Source of the DNA: Dunaliella salina
Taxonomy: Eukaryota > Chlorophyta > Chlorophyceae > Chlamydomonadales > Dunaliellaceae
Assembly: GCA_002284615.2 (NCBI GenBank)
Contig: MU069618.1
Location: 296,140-312,474, forward strand
Reading direction: 5' to 3'
DNA: 16,335 bases
The position numbers and the translations under genes were made by a program. Positions 1-7,129 of this stretch are shown in pieces; the stretch's first letter is position 1, and each line of letters begins with the position of its first letter. The notes beneath the pieces are model-generated. The model was not told where the DNA came from. It did no database searches and was given only the letters and a program-made list of their open reading frames with translations.

Positions 1-72
<72 letters not shown>
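1..72. repeat. (TG)36 microsatellite
   Basis: The window opens with 36 uninterrupted TG dinucleotides, then TGCTTGCATGCACGC. Alternating purine/pyrimidine DNA of this kind can adopt Z-DNA. It mirrors the CA tract at the other end of the window. Its true length is unknown because it runs off the left edge. Confidence 0.97.
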
Positions 73-74
<2 letters not shown>

Positions 75-362
75 TGCATGCACGCTCGACACGTACCAAG
101 GATAGTTACCACTCCACGAACCGCTGTTTGTATCAAACCTAACCAACCATGAAAGCATTTATTTATGCAATATGCACTGGAGGAGTACATATCACTCTCG
201 ATTTACTCCAAAACGGCAGAATTCCTTTAAGCTTAATGTGCCTGGTATCTCTCATAGCTGCGTTTGGGCCCAAGGCACAATGTCTTATTGGTTTCTTCTT
301 CTTGCCTTGGCACTACCCGCTCAGATGCCCTCATAGGCGTATAAACAGGGTGCGAGGTCAAT

Positions 363-398
363 ATATACTAGTATACGGGGCGTTGTATACTAGTATAT
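363..398. repeat. Perfect inverted repeat, 14-bp arms, 8-bp loop
   Basis: The arm at 363-376 (ATATACTAGTATAC) is the exact reverse complement of 385-398, and the loop GGGGCGTT lies between them. Each arm also contains the self-palindrome TATACTAGTATA, so the same 12-mer appears twice as a direct repeat. It could be a cruciform or hairpin, a paired binding site, or an insertion scar. It sits at the upstream edge of the open frame at 372-737. Confidence 0.9.
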
Positions 399-737
399 GA
401 TTTCGAACTCAGGAACTCAGAGCAACCCACCCAACTTAAAGAACACAAGCAAAGGTATGCTTTCCTCCTTGCTGAGGGCTTGCAAAGGAAGCCATGTGGT
501 CTAAAGTGCAAAGGGTGCATGAGCCTCATCAGCCCATTAAACCCATCGCAAGCCATCAAGCAGCACAGTTTGGCGTGCAAGCAGCCCTTGGAGCGTGAGG
601 AGATGGAGGTGGGTGGATCTGACCGGGGAAGGATCCAGCCATGGCACAAAGCGCAGGCCACAGCAGTCTCTGACTTACAGGTTCATGGCCTCTGCCGATC
701 AGATGCAGTCCAGCTGCAGACGAATGCATTGGGCTAG
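372..737 (+). pseudogene. Fragment with BED-like zinc finger (possible hAT-type transposase relic)
   Basis: The frame is open from the TAG at 369-371 to the TAG at 735-737. It has no ATG before the zinc-finger-like part, so it is probably an exon or a truncated piece. The readable core has C-K-G-C at about 507-518, then a spacer containing NPSQAIKQH, then H-x3-C. This C-x2-C...H-x3-C spacing is typical of BED fingers at the start of hAT transposases. The segment before it (QLKEHKQRYAFLLAEGL) has protein-like composition. No DDE catalytic region or dimerisation domain follows, and the tail after about 600 looks non-homologous. I infer the relic from the motif alone; it could also be a chance frame. 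Confidence 0.35.
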
Positions 738-1004
738 AATCCCATCTTCTACATGTTTGAACAGCTCATGCGTCGAGCTAGCTGATAGAGAGAACCCAGA
801 AATGTCCAGCTTCAAAATGACAGCTTGCGAATGCTTCAGGGTTTTGCAAAAAACTTGTATATTGGGCATAAACCGCCCGCATAGATGGTTGTGCATGTAA
901 CGATGAATTGATGCCTCATTCCTCCACTTATGCCATAAGTTATGGCTCAATATTTTGTCTAAGTCTTCGTCTAAGCACTTGAGCAATGGATTTGTGGGAG
1001 TCAA
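738..1004. other. Stretch without a supported gene
   Basis: I see no recognisable domain between the BED-like fragment and the first reverse-transcriptase similarity. A reverse-strand open frame of 111 codons (699-1034) covers most of it and has ordinary amino-acid composition, but I recognise nothing in it. If the Ty3 element were complete, its gag and protease would lie here; I cannot find them. Confidence 0.4.
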
Positions 1005-1743
1005 AAATCGTATCCCTCCCTGAAATGGTGTCAATACTCCTTAATTATGGAAGGAAGGAAGTGTTACCATTTTTACACCTACCTGACTTTGGCTATTCTA
1101 CCTGATCATTATGGAATGCATCTGCCTGAAACTATTTCTTGTGATATTGCAGGATCAAAATTCTTCACAAAAATTGATTTATGATCAGGGTTCCATCAGA
1201 TTCCTGCTGCTGAAGATGATCAAGCAAAGACTACTTTTTGGTGGGGTAATAAGCTTTATATGAACACAGGCATGCCCTTCAGGGCCAGGAACGCCACAGC
1301 ACACTTCCAAAGAATTATGGATGCAGAAATAGCAGGGTCCAATCTGCAAGCCAACGTCTGTAGCTTGATGATATTCTTATACACAGCACCACTGTGGCAG
1401 ACCATATGCAACATGTGGAAGCTGCTCTGAAAATACTTGAAATATGTAATCTCAAAGCCCACCCTGACAAAACAGTTCTTGCTGCAGCCACTGTGGGGTT
1501 TTTGGGTCATAATGTTAGTGCGCATGGTTTGTTGCCCGATGAGGCTAAAGTCCTTGCTATCAAAGCTTTGCCTGAACCCACATGCATTTCAGAATTGCGG
1601 AGTATCTTGGGTTTGCTTAATTATTATAAATGGTGCCTGTATTTAGTACTATTGCACACCCATTAAACATTTGATTGCGTGATGCTACTCCTTGGGGATG
1701 GGGTCCTGCCCAGCAGCATGCATTTGATTGATTAAAACAAGTG
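1005..1743 (+). pseudogene. Reverse transcriptase of Ty3-type Pol, broken
   Basis: This part copied element RNA into DNA. Frame 3 reads through PDHYGMHLPE, then SKFFTKIDL-stop-SGFHQI and GMPFRARNATAHFQ. These match the conserved K-I-D-L-R-S-G-Y-H-Q-I and M-P-F-G-L-x-N-A-P-x-x-F-Q blocks of Ty3 RTs. The catalytic aspartate pair (DDILIHS) is at 1367-1387 in a different frame, just after a TAG at 1361, so a frameshift falls at the YxDD motif. LKAHPDK and VGFLGH follow, then the connection region (TIAHPLN, ATPWGWGPAQQHAFD) in a third frame, with TGA at 1672 and 1729. The stop at 1182 stands where the family has arginine, which fits CGA changing to TGA. The 5' limit is soft. Confidence 0.88.
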
Positions 1744-1745
1744 GT

Positions 1746-1852
1746 GAAGCGGGCACACGGCTCTTTTTTTTGAGCCAATGTGTCACCTTTTCCTTAATTG
1801 ATGTAGGGAGAGTTTCTCTGCCTACGTAGTTTTTCTTTTCTTTTCTTTTCTT
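1746..1852 (+). mobile_element. Short insertion resembling a LINE 3' tail, flanked by 9-bp target duplication
   Basis: About 107 bp interrupts the Pol frame. It is bounded by ACAAGTGGT (1737-1745) and ACAAGAGGT (1853-1861), a 9-bp direct repeat with one mismatch. Removing the insert and one repeat rejoins the Pol reading frame exactly. Inside are a hairpin GGCTC-T8-GAGCC, a CCTTAAT segment, an imperfect GTAGG...CCTAC hairpin, CGTAG, and a terminal (CTTTT)n run. The same order of hairpin, CCTTAAT, CGTAG and (CTTTT)n forms the end of the nested LINE at 2743-3330. I infer a strongly 5'-truncated LINE or a derived SINE. It also mimics an intron (GT at 1744, polypyrimidine tract, AG at 1859). Confidence 0.6.
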
Positions 1853-1859
1853 ACAAGAG

Positions 1860-2742
1860 GTATGCACTGAAGGGAAAGCATTGCGTCATTTTGACCCTAA
1901 ATGCCCGGTTCTGCTCCACACTGACTGGAGCAAACGTGGGATAGGCGCAGTTTTGGGGCAGCTTTATGATGATGGCAACGAATGTATGGTAGCCTGCATC
2001 AGCCGCTTATCAAATGCTCATGAAAGAATTATATTTCTTTTCAAGGGGAATGCATTTGCTGCAGTTTGGGCTTTTAAGACAGTTCATGCATACCTCTATG
2101 GCATCCCCTTCCGCCTAATCACAGATCACCAGCCACTTACTTGGTTGATGACTAAACCTGATTTGGTACATCAGCATGCTTGCTAGGCAATCACGCTCCA
2201 ACAGTTTTAATTTGCAATAGAGCACAGGCTAGGCGTAAAGCATCAAAATGCAGACATTCTCTCCCGCTGTCCCAATCCATCTGACGCTGATTGCATTGAA
2301 GCACGCTTAGATCCATCCTCATCTATGGTTGCACTGACTATGCATCTAGGAGCAAACTCTTCTTCAGCAGGTAATGTGCAACTGCGTGCCTTAGCTCAAC
2401 TGCCCTGCAAAGCCCCTTCCGCCAAACAACACATGCCTGCTGAACCTGCGTTTATCACTGACACATCTGATCCTGCCTTGTCAGCTCAAACAGTCCATGC
2501 TTTTTGCACAGCTTTACCGTCTGCCAAGTTGCCCACATGCGGGGGTTGTGAACCATGCACCCCATCAAGTGCACTAGCTGATGCATGTGAGCAGACTTGC
2601 CTGCCTAAAACGCTGCATTTGTCGCTCATGGCCGGTACAGAAGAAGCTAAGGAAGTGCATAATGCCTCAGGACCCAGCAATGTTTGGTTGGATGACCCTG
2701 TCATGGAATACATTGCGAATGCACTGCCACTATTGCGCCTGG
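1860..2742 (+). pseudogene. RNase H and linker region of Ty3-type Pol
   Basis: RNase H degrades the RNA strand during reverse transcription. The frame continues the Pol connection region and shows HTDWSKRGIGAVLGQ (Asp codon at 1923), FAAVWAFK and LITDHQPLTWL (Asp at 2124), the usual Ty3 RNase H blocks. The position normally held by the catalytic glutamate before the FAAVWA block reads AAT (Asn, 2049-2051), so the site looks dead. Stops fall at 2184 (TAG, after TGC, where Ty3 proteins have Arg-Trp) and 2208 (TAA). GVKHQNADILSRCP then marks the conserved end of the domain. From about 2290 a Cys/Ala/Ser-rich linker of roughly 150 codons leads toward the integrase. I cannot assign a fold to it. 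It ends at the LINE insertion. Confidence 0.85.
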
Positions 2743-3330
2743 GAAGAAAAGAAAAGAGAAGAAAAGTCTACGCAAGCCAAAGGCCGCATGCATTAAGGGA
2801 AGAACCCCTAACAAAAGTTAGAGGCCTCACCAGGGGGCCCTCTACCTAAACAAGACAAAACTAGCCTAGGAGAGGGCAAGTGACAAAATTAATCGAGATC
2901 CGGAGGATTCCTTGCCATGCCCCTGAGCGCTCGGACTCTCCATCTTCCATCCTCAGCCGCCTCCGCGCGCCCAGCAAACCCCCTGCCAGATGCCCCCTAA
3001 AAAAAGTGCATGTCTAGTGTTAATGATGGTGGATAATCTTTGGATGGCATGGTCCTTAAGCTGGGATGCTAGCGATTTAGCTTTTTGTTTGGTCAGGCCC
3101 AGATTTATAAGAGGTGAAATTGTACAATCATTGTCAGCCGTGCCACCCACACCAATTAAGATGATGTGCAAACACTTCACTTTGCTATTCTTGTTTGGGC
3201 TTCTTAAGCAGCGTGTTTGAAGTCTGTTTATGATGTGGGAATGTTGAGCCTGCGCAGGTTCTGAAGTGATGAAGGGATTCGTGTCATGGCAGAATTTAAG
3301 TCCAACGAGGTGGATGTTCCTCTCTTGTGG
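2743..3330 (-). mobile_element. 5'-truncated LINE (non-LTR) 3' end nested in the Ty3 element
   Basis: The Ty3 linker stops near 2742 and the integrase N-terminal region starts at about 3337, so about 590 bp is foreign. It is flanked by GCCTGG on both sides (2737-2742 and 3331-3336), with looser similarity beyond, which suggests a target duplication. Read on the minus strand it holds an open nuclease-like frame, then an untranslated part with a CTAAC-TTTT-GTTAG hairpin, a CCCTTAAT segment, GCGTAG, and a pyrimidine tail of CTTTT/CTTCT units at 2743-2766. A short-repeat tail instead of poly(A) is common for algal LINEs. The frame inside is unbroken while the host element is riddled with stops, so this insertion is probably younger. 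Confidence 0.6.
2953..3330 (-). pseudogene. LINE-encoded C-terminal nuclease-like domain (fragment)
   Basis: On the minus strand this reads without a stop from the insertion edge. It has NIHLVGLKFCHDTNP near the start, then a Gln/His helix (AQAQHSHIINRLQ), LHIILIGVGG, LINLGLTKQKAKSLASQL and INTRHAL. The pattern of a beta strand with h-x-x-x-K, a helix, then h-H-x-I-L-x-G-V-G-G resembles the restriction-like (PD-D/E-x-K) nuclease domains that some non-LTR elements of algae carry at the C-terminus. If so, the acidic residue of the E-x-K pair is Gly here (GLK), so the site is likely inactive. The upstream part of the ORF (RT) is missing. The frame ends at a stop just below 2953, in G-rich sequence that may already be untranslated. 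Assignment is from motif memory only. Confidence 0.42.
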
Positions 3331-3336
3331 GCCTGG

Positions 3337-4036
3337 AACCCCCAAACACGAACATGATCGTATTGCACGCAGAGCAAGGGTATATGAATTTAAGGGTGAC
3401 ACACTTTACAGGCACATGCCTGATGGGAACACCAGTGTATGCTGGCACCTGGAAACAGGGTAGCCACCATAAAATTTGTTCATGAGCAACACGGACACTT
3501 CGGGGTGAGGCGCACTACTTCTCTCATGTCACCTTACTATTGGTGGGTCGGCATGGGCAAGGATATTGTGCATGTTGTACAGAACTGCCAAGAGTGAGCG
3601 CGTTAAAACCAGCTTTAATGTACAAGGAATTGCAGCCTCTGCCCATTGAGGGTCTGTTTTATAGGTGGGGGGTGGACCTAGCCGGCCCCTTCAACCCCAA
3701 TTCACACGCAGGCAACAAACATATTTTTGTTGCTTAGAACACTCCAGCAAACATGTGGTGGTAGCCCCTGTACCGGACAAATCCGTGGCTACAACAGCTC
3801 GCGCTTTCACTGAGCACGTGTTATGCAAATTTGGCAGCTGTGCAGAAGCCATTACAGATGTGGGCACGGAGCTTGCAAGTGAATTCGCTGAGCTCCTCAG
3901 GCAGCAATACATCGATCACAGAACAACTGCTCCTAACCATCCTCAAGCAGATGGCCTTGCTGAGCGTGCAGTGTAGACCATCAAACACTCCCTGCCTTGG
4001 ATTGTGCTTGGATATATTTGCTCAATACCACTCAGG
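3337..4036 (+). pseudogene. Integrase zinc-binding and catalytic core of Ty3-type Pol, broken
   Basis: Integrase joins element DNA to the host chromosome. HDRIARRARVYEFKGD and HMPDG lead into the zinc-binding region at 3463-3597 (frame 1). Its histidines are VHEQHGHFGVRRT, and its cysteine pair is reduced to one: NCQE is followed by TGA (3595) where the second Cys belongs. The core shows WGVDLAGPF (first Asp, 3675-3677, frame 3), ITDVGTELASEF (second Asp, 3857, frame 2) and NHPQADGLAERAV (Glu, 3962), with 34 residues between the last two. At least two frameshifts (about 3605-3627 and 3735) and a TAG at 3974, probably a former CAG codon, disable it. The similarity is cut off at the TIR element. 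Confidence 0.88.
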
Positions 4037-4037
4037 G

Positions 4038-4070
4038 AAACCACTTCTGCTAGACGCTTCTTCGAGCGCA
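4038..4070 (+). repeat. Left terminal inverted repeat
   Basis: This 33-bp end begins AAACCACTTCTGCTAGACGC and runs straight into the first CGAGCGCA motif. It pairs with 5649-5681 with three mismatches. Confidence 0.85.
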
Positions 4071-4509
4071 AGAACGCACCCATCGTGCGCTAAAACGCTA
4101 TCGAGCAGCTTGCATCGAGTGCACAATGACCGAATCTAGCATCAGATTGCACACAACGAACGCTAGACGTGCATCGAGCTTTCAATGGCAGTCTTGTGCT
4201 CGACCAATCGGCTTGCCTCTAGCGCACGAAACTGCTGTCTAGCGCACAATAGTTCCATCGTGCGCTCGACAGACTTTGAGCAGGAGTAGTGGAAAAGTGA
4301 ACTTCACACCATAGAGCGCATGTTGCTGCTTTCAAGCACAAGGTTCCTCCATCGTGCGGTCGACTGGCTTCGAGCAGCAAGATTGGGAAAGTGAGCTCAC
4401 CAACAACGAGCGCTTGAGGCTGCTTTCTAGCGCACGACGATCAGCATCAAGCGCTCGTAGAAGCGGGCTCTGTCGAGCGCTTGATGAAGAAAAAGTACAG
4501 CGCTCAAAA

Positions 4510-4845
4510 GCAGCTATTGTGCGCTCAATGCAAGCAGCGTGCGCTAGAAAGCAGGCAGTGCCAATCTGGCCTCTCCAGGAACGAGCGCACGAAGTAAAAG
4601 TCGAACGCTCGATGCAAGTAACGTGCGCTAGAATGCAGGCAGTGCCATTCCTACCTCACCGGCGACGAGCGCACAAAGCGGCTATCGTGCGCTCGATGAA
4701 AGTAACGCGCGCTAGAACGCAGGCAGTGCCATTCCTACCTCACCGGCGACGAGCGCACGAAGCGGCTGTCGTGCACTCGATGCAAGCAGCGTGCGCTAGG
4801 AAGCAGGCAATGCCAATCCGGCCTCACCAGCAATGGCGTCTATAT
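4510..4845. repeat. 84-bp tandem array, type I, four units
   Basis: Units start at 4510, 4594, 4678 and 4762, each exactly 84 bp. Each carries a GTGCGCTC-like motif near the start, a GTGCGCTAGAA motif about 25 bp later, a GCAGGCAGTGCCA block and a closing CGAGCGCAC. Because 84 is a multiple of three, the + strand stays open from 4354 to 4851 as 28-residue repeats (CARKQAVP motif). I treat that as a by-product of the period, not as proof of a protein. Confidence 0.85.
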
Positions 4846-4940
4846 ATGTAATAGACGGCGCAGGAGCAAACTGCTGGAGCAAAGTACTCGCAGTTTGCGG
4901 TCTTGTCCAGCAGTCCTTCGACCGTGAGGAATTGCTAAAT

Positions 4941-5415
4941 AAGTCAAATGAGCGAAAAAAAACAGCAACGTGCGCTGGAAAATGCAATCAAGCGCTGGAC
5001 AGAGCAGAGCAGGAAGTGCTAGTTAAGTCAAACGAGCGCAAGAAATCAGCGATGTGCGCTGGAAAGTGCAATCAAGCGCTCAACAGAGCAGTTCAGGATT
5101 TGCTAGATAAGTCGAACGAGCGCAAGAAACCAGCAACGTGCGCTGGAAAGTGCAATCAAGCGCTTGACAGAGCAGAGCAGGAAGTGCTAGTTAAGTCAAA
5201 CGAGCGCAAGAAATTGGCGACGTGTGCTGGAAAGTGCAATCATGCGCTCGACAGAGCACTACAGGAAGTGCTNGTTAAGTCAAACGAGCGCAAGAAGCCG
5301 GAAACATGCACTAGAAAGTTCAACCAATCGCTCGACAGAGCAGTACAGGAATTGCTAGATAAGTCAAACGAGCGCAAGAAACCAGCAACGTGCGCTAGAA
5401 AATGCCATCGAGCGC
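4941..5415. repeat. 84-bp tandem array, type II, five full units and one partial
   Basis: Units start at 4941, 5025, 5109, 5193, 5277 and 5361 (partial). The unit contains AACGAGCGCAAGAAA, GTGCGCTGGAAA, CAATCAAGCGCT and an AAGTGCTAGTTAAGT or TTGCTAGATAAGT end. Two end variants occur in the order A, B, A, A, B. A degenerate extra unit precedes 4941. The + strand is open from 4833 to 5441 (202 codons, one N at 5273) as 28-residue repeats with a C-x3-C motif (TCAGKC). Type I and II units share length and the spacing of GCGC motifs, but little other sequence. Confidence 0.87.
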
Positions 5416-5648
5416 ACAACAGTCAGGAGGCGGATTGTTAGATGGGGAGGATCGAGCACTAGAAGGCTGCATTGAGCGCAAGAAGCTGTGTCCTCGCACG
5501 CGGAGGTGTGCTCTTTCGAGCGCACGATCCGCGCATCTAGCGCACAACTGCAGCAACGTGCGCTCGTTTCAAACGATATTGAGCGCACGTTGGTACCTTT
5601 GTGCGCTCGACAGGAGGCCCTGCACCGAGTGCTCGAGGGCTGCAGTCA

Positions 5649-5681
5649 TGCGTTCGTAGATGCGTCTAGCAGAAGTGGTTT
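5649..5681 (-). repeat. Right terminal inverted repeat
   Basis: Its outer end is GCGTCTAGCAGAAGTGGTTT, the exact reverse complement of 4038-4057; the inner 13 bp have three mismatches. ACGTGAGTGTA follows before the CAGG that resumes the integrase frame. Confidence 0.85.
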
Positions 5682-5701
5682 ACGTGAGTGTACAGGTGCC
5701 C

Positions 5702-6639
5702 ACAAGGTTTTCTCCCTACTATTTGCTCTTTGCGAGAGCGCCTATTGCCCCTCCTGTGCAGGCTGAGAAATGTGCTGAACCTTTCAATTTTGATGACCCT
5801 GTACTTGCTGCTAAGAGCATGATCATATGATCCATAGGGGAAAAGTTGCTCATGAAGCCAGCATCATTGCAGGGATTAATCTGTTGGTTGCACAACATCG
5901 CGACAAATTGAGGTACGCCACCTTCAGAGGTGGTGGTAATTTGCCCATGCTCAGGGAGTTTCAAATGGGCGATTTTGTTTACACCAAACGCCATAATCCG
6001 GACAGCACCTTGCAGATGTCTGCTCGCAGGAAAATATACCGCGCAAAGGATGTCAAGAGCAATGGTACTGTGGTGTTGCAAGGAAAATGCGGCAGTACTA
6101 TTGTGAACAATGTTGCTATGCTCCCTGTCATCTGCCCCATTATTGACCCTACCATCGATGTCTCTCTGAGCACACCTGAATCCTCACTCGCTTGTGAACC
6201 CTGCAAATGTATGGATGAGGAAGACAAGATGTTGTTGTGTGACGCTTGTGGCACAGGTTGGCACACCACCTGCGAGGACCCTCCCTTGCATAAAATACCT
6301 GAAGGGGATTGGCTCTGCCCACGCTGCATCAAAGATGGTGTTACCTTGGATGACATTGCTTTCATGTGCACGCAAAGTGTATTAACTTCCACTGTGCCAG
6401 TGCCTATTCCTGCTCTGTTCAAATATGCCGCAGCTCAAAGACATGCCCAGGAGCATTCAGCATATGTGATAGCCATTAAGGGAAAGAAGGGCCCCAACCA
6501 GCTAGCTAGGGTTACTTACATGGGCAACTTAGCTGGTTTGAAGTGTAATGAGGCCAGCTTAGCAGATGATGCAATGCAGCACCTTAGTGCCACGGAGGTG
6601 AAGGGGCGGCTGATGCCTATGGGCACTGTGTTTCCTTGA
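5702..6639 (+). pseudogene. Integrase C-terminal region with PHD finger, Ty3-type Pol
   Basis: Integrase similarity resumes with RFSPYYLLFARAP (frame 2), then shifts near 5820 into an intact 270-codon frame (5827-6639). That frame shows an SH3-like integrase tail (REFQMGDFVYTKR), then a complete C4-H-C3 PHD finger at residues 123-167: CEPC, LLCDAC, GWHTTC and DWLCPRC, all eight zinc ligands present. A tail of about 100 residues ends in a VKGRLMPMGTV motif and a TGA. PHD fingers read histone H3 tails, so here one would plausibly steer integration to particular chromatin, as chromodomains do in other Ty3 elements. This is inference. The ATG at 5827 lies inside the former polyprotein, so it need not be a real start. 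No other long Pol segment is this intact. Confidence 0.85.
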
Positions 6640-7129
6640 GCAGTGCAGAGAAGTATCTTGCTTGCAAGATGTCCATTTGCCTTGCTGAGCATGAGCATAA
6701 GCATATGGTCCGTCCTATTGACCTTCGGGTGCAGTAGATGATCTTTATGCCTTGGTTCCTGTGCCTGCTTGTTTCTGTGTGCCTTTGCATGCAAATTTAG
6801 AGCTGGATGTGCGAATGATTAATTGACCTTGATTGATTGATGGAAACATCATGTGCACGATGCAGAAATCGGTTACGATCATTGGGACCTATCAGATTCA
6901 TTTGAGCAAACTTCCGACTGAGTTGTGTGGATTTACCACACAAGTGAGGCTGGGGGGTTGCTTTTGGAATGAAATTGAAACAAGCATTAATTTTTTGTTC
7001 TCTGGATGAATAGTGTTGATTTTAATTGATCTGTCTGTCTGCGCAGACAGACAGATCAATGCATGCATTTGATTGCCATGCCGTAGATATCTCTGCGCTT
7101 TCATTGCTTCATGCTTGAGATAGGGGGGT
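6640..7129 (+). other. 3' untranslated region of the Ty3-type element
   Basis: About 490 bp without a supported gene follows the Pol stop. It contains the 36-bp palindrome at 7025-7060 and ends in a short purine-rich run (GAGATAGGGGGG, about 7117-7128) in the position expected of a polypurine tract that primes plus-strand synthesis. Confidence 0.45.
7025..7060. repeat. 36-bp perfect palindrome
   Basis: Two 18-bp arms meet without a spacer at GC|GC (7042/7043). The left arm ATTGATCTGTCTGTCTGC is mirrored exactly as GCAGACAGACAGATCAAT. The arms contain (CTGT)n/(ACAG)n steps. It could extrude as a cruciform, or fold as a hairpin in the element's transcript. Confidence 0.92.

Larger units (their letters stand above)
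4038..5681. mobile_element. 1.64-kb TIR element filled with GCGC-centred repeats, inserted in the integrase
   Basis: The two ends form an inverted repeat: 4038-4070 matches the reverse complement of 5649-5681 at 30 of 33 positions, with the outer 20 bp perfect (AAACCACTTCTGCTAGACGC). Integrase similarity stops just before it and resumes at 5702. The interior carries about 18 AGCGCA and 14 TGCGCT hexamers (counted by eye), plus AGCGCT copies, often as GAGCGCA and TGCGCTC, and two kinds of 84-bp tandem unit. I see no transposase, so it would be non-autonomous. No clean target duplication abuts the repeats. A CAGG at 4033-4036 recurs at 5693-5696, and joining there keeps the integrase frame, which would leave 11 bp outside the right repeat. 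The superfamily is unknown. Confidence 0.75.

Noticed and set aside
149..400. 83-codon forward frame after the TG tract
   Set aside because: No domain, and it ends inside the hairpin at 363-398. Composition gives no sign of selection.
1182..1731. Reassigned TGA codon (TGA at 1182, 1672 and 1729 inside RT similarity)
   Set aside because: TAG and TAA stops and frameshifts occur in the same element, and TGA ends plausible frames elsewhere, so ordinary pseudogene decay explains them.
1744..1859. Spliceosomal intron in Pol
   Set aside because: Splice-like ends exist, but flanking direct repeats and a tail shared with the nested LINE favour a retroposed insertion. Retained as a question in the findings.
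4354..5441. Two repeat proteins (166 and 202 codons) as genes
   Set aside because: The 84-bp period keeps any stop-free unit open. They lack flanking coding signals and lie inside a mobile element with inverted ends.
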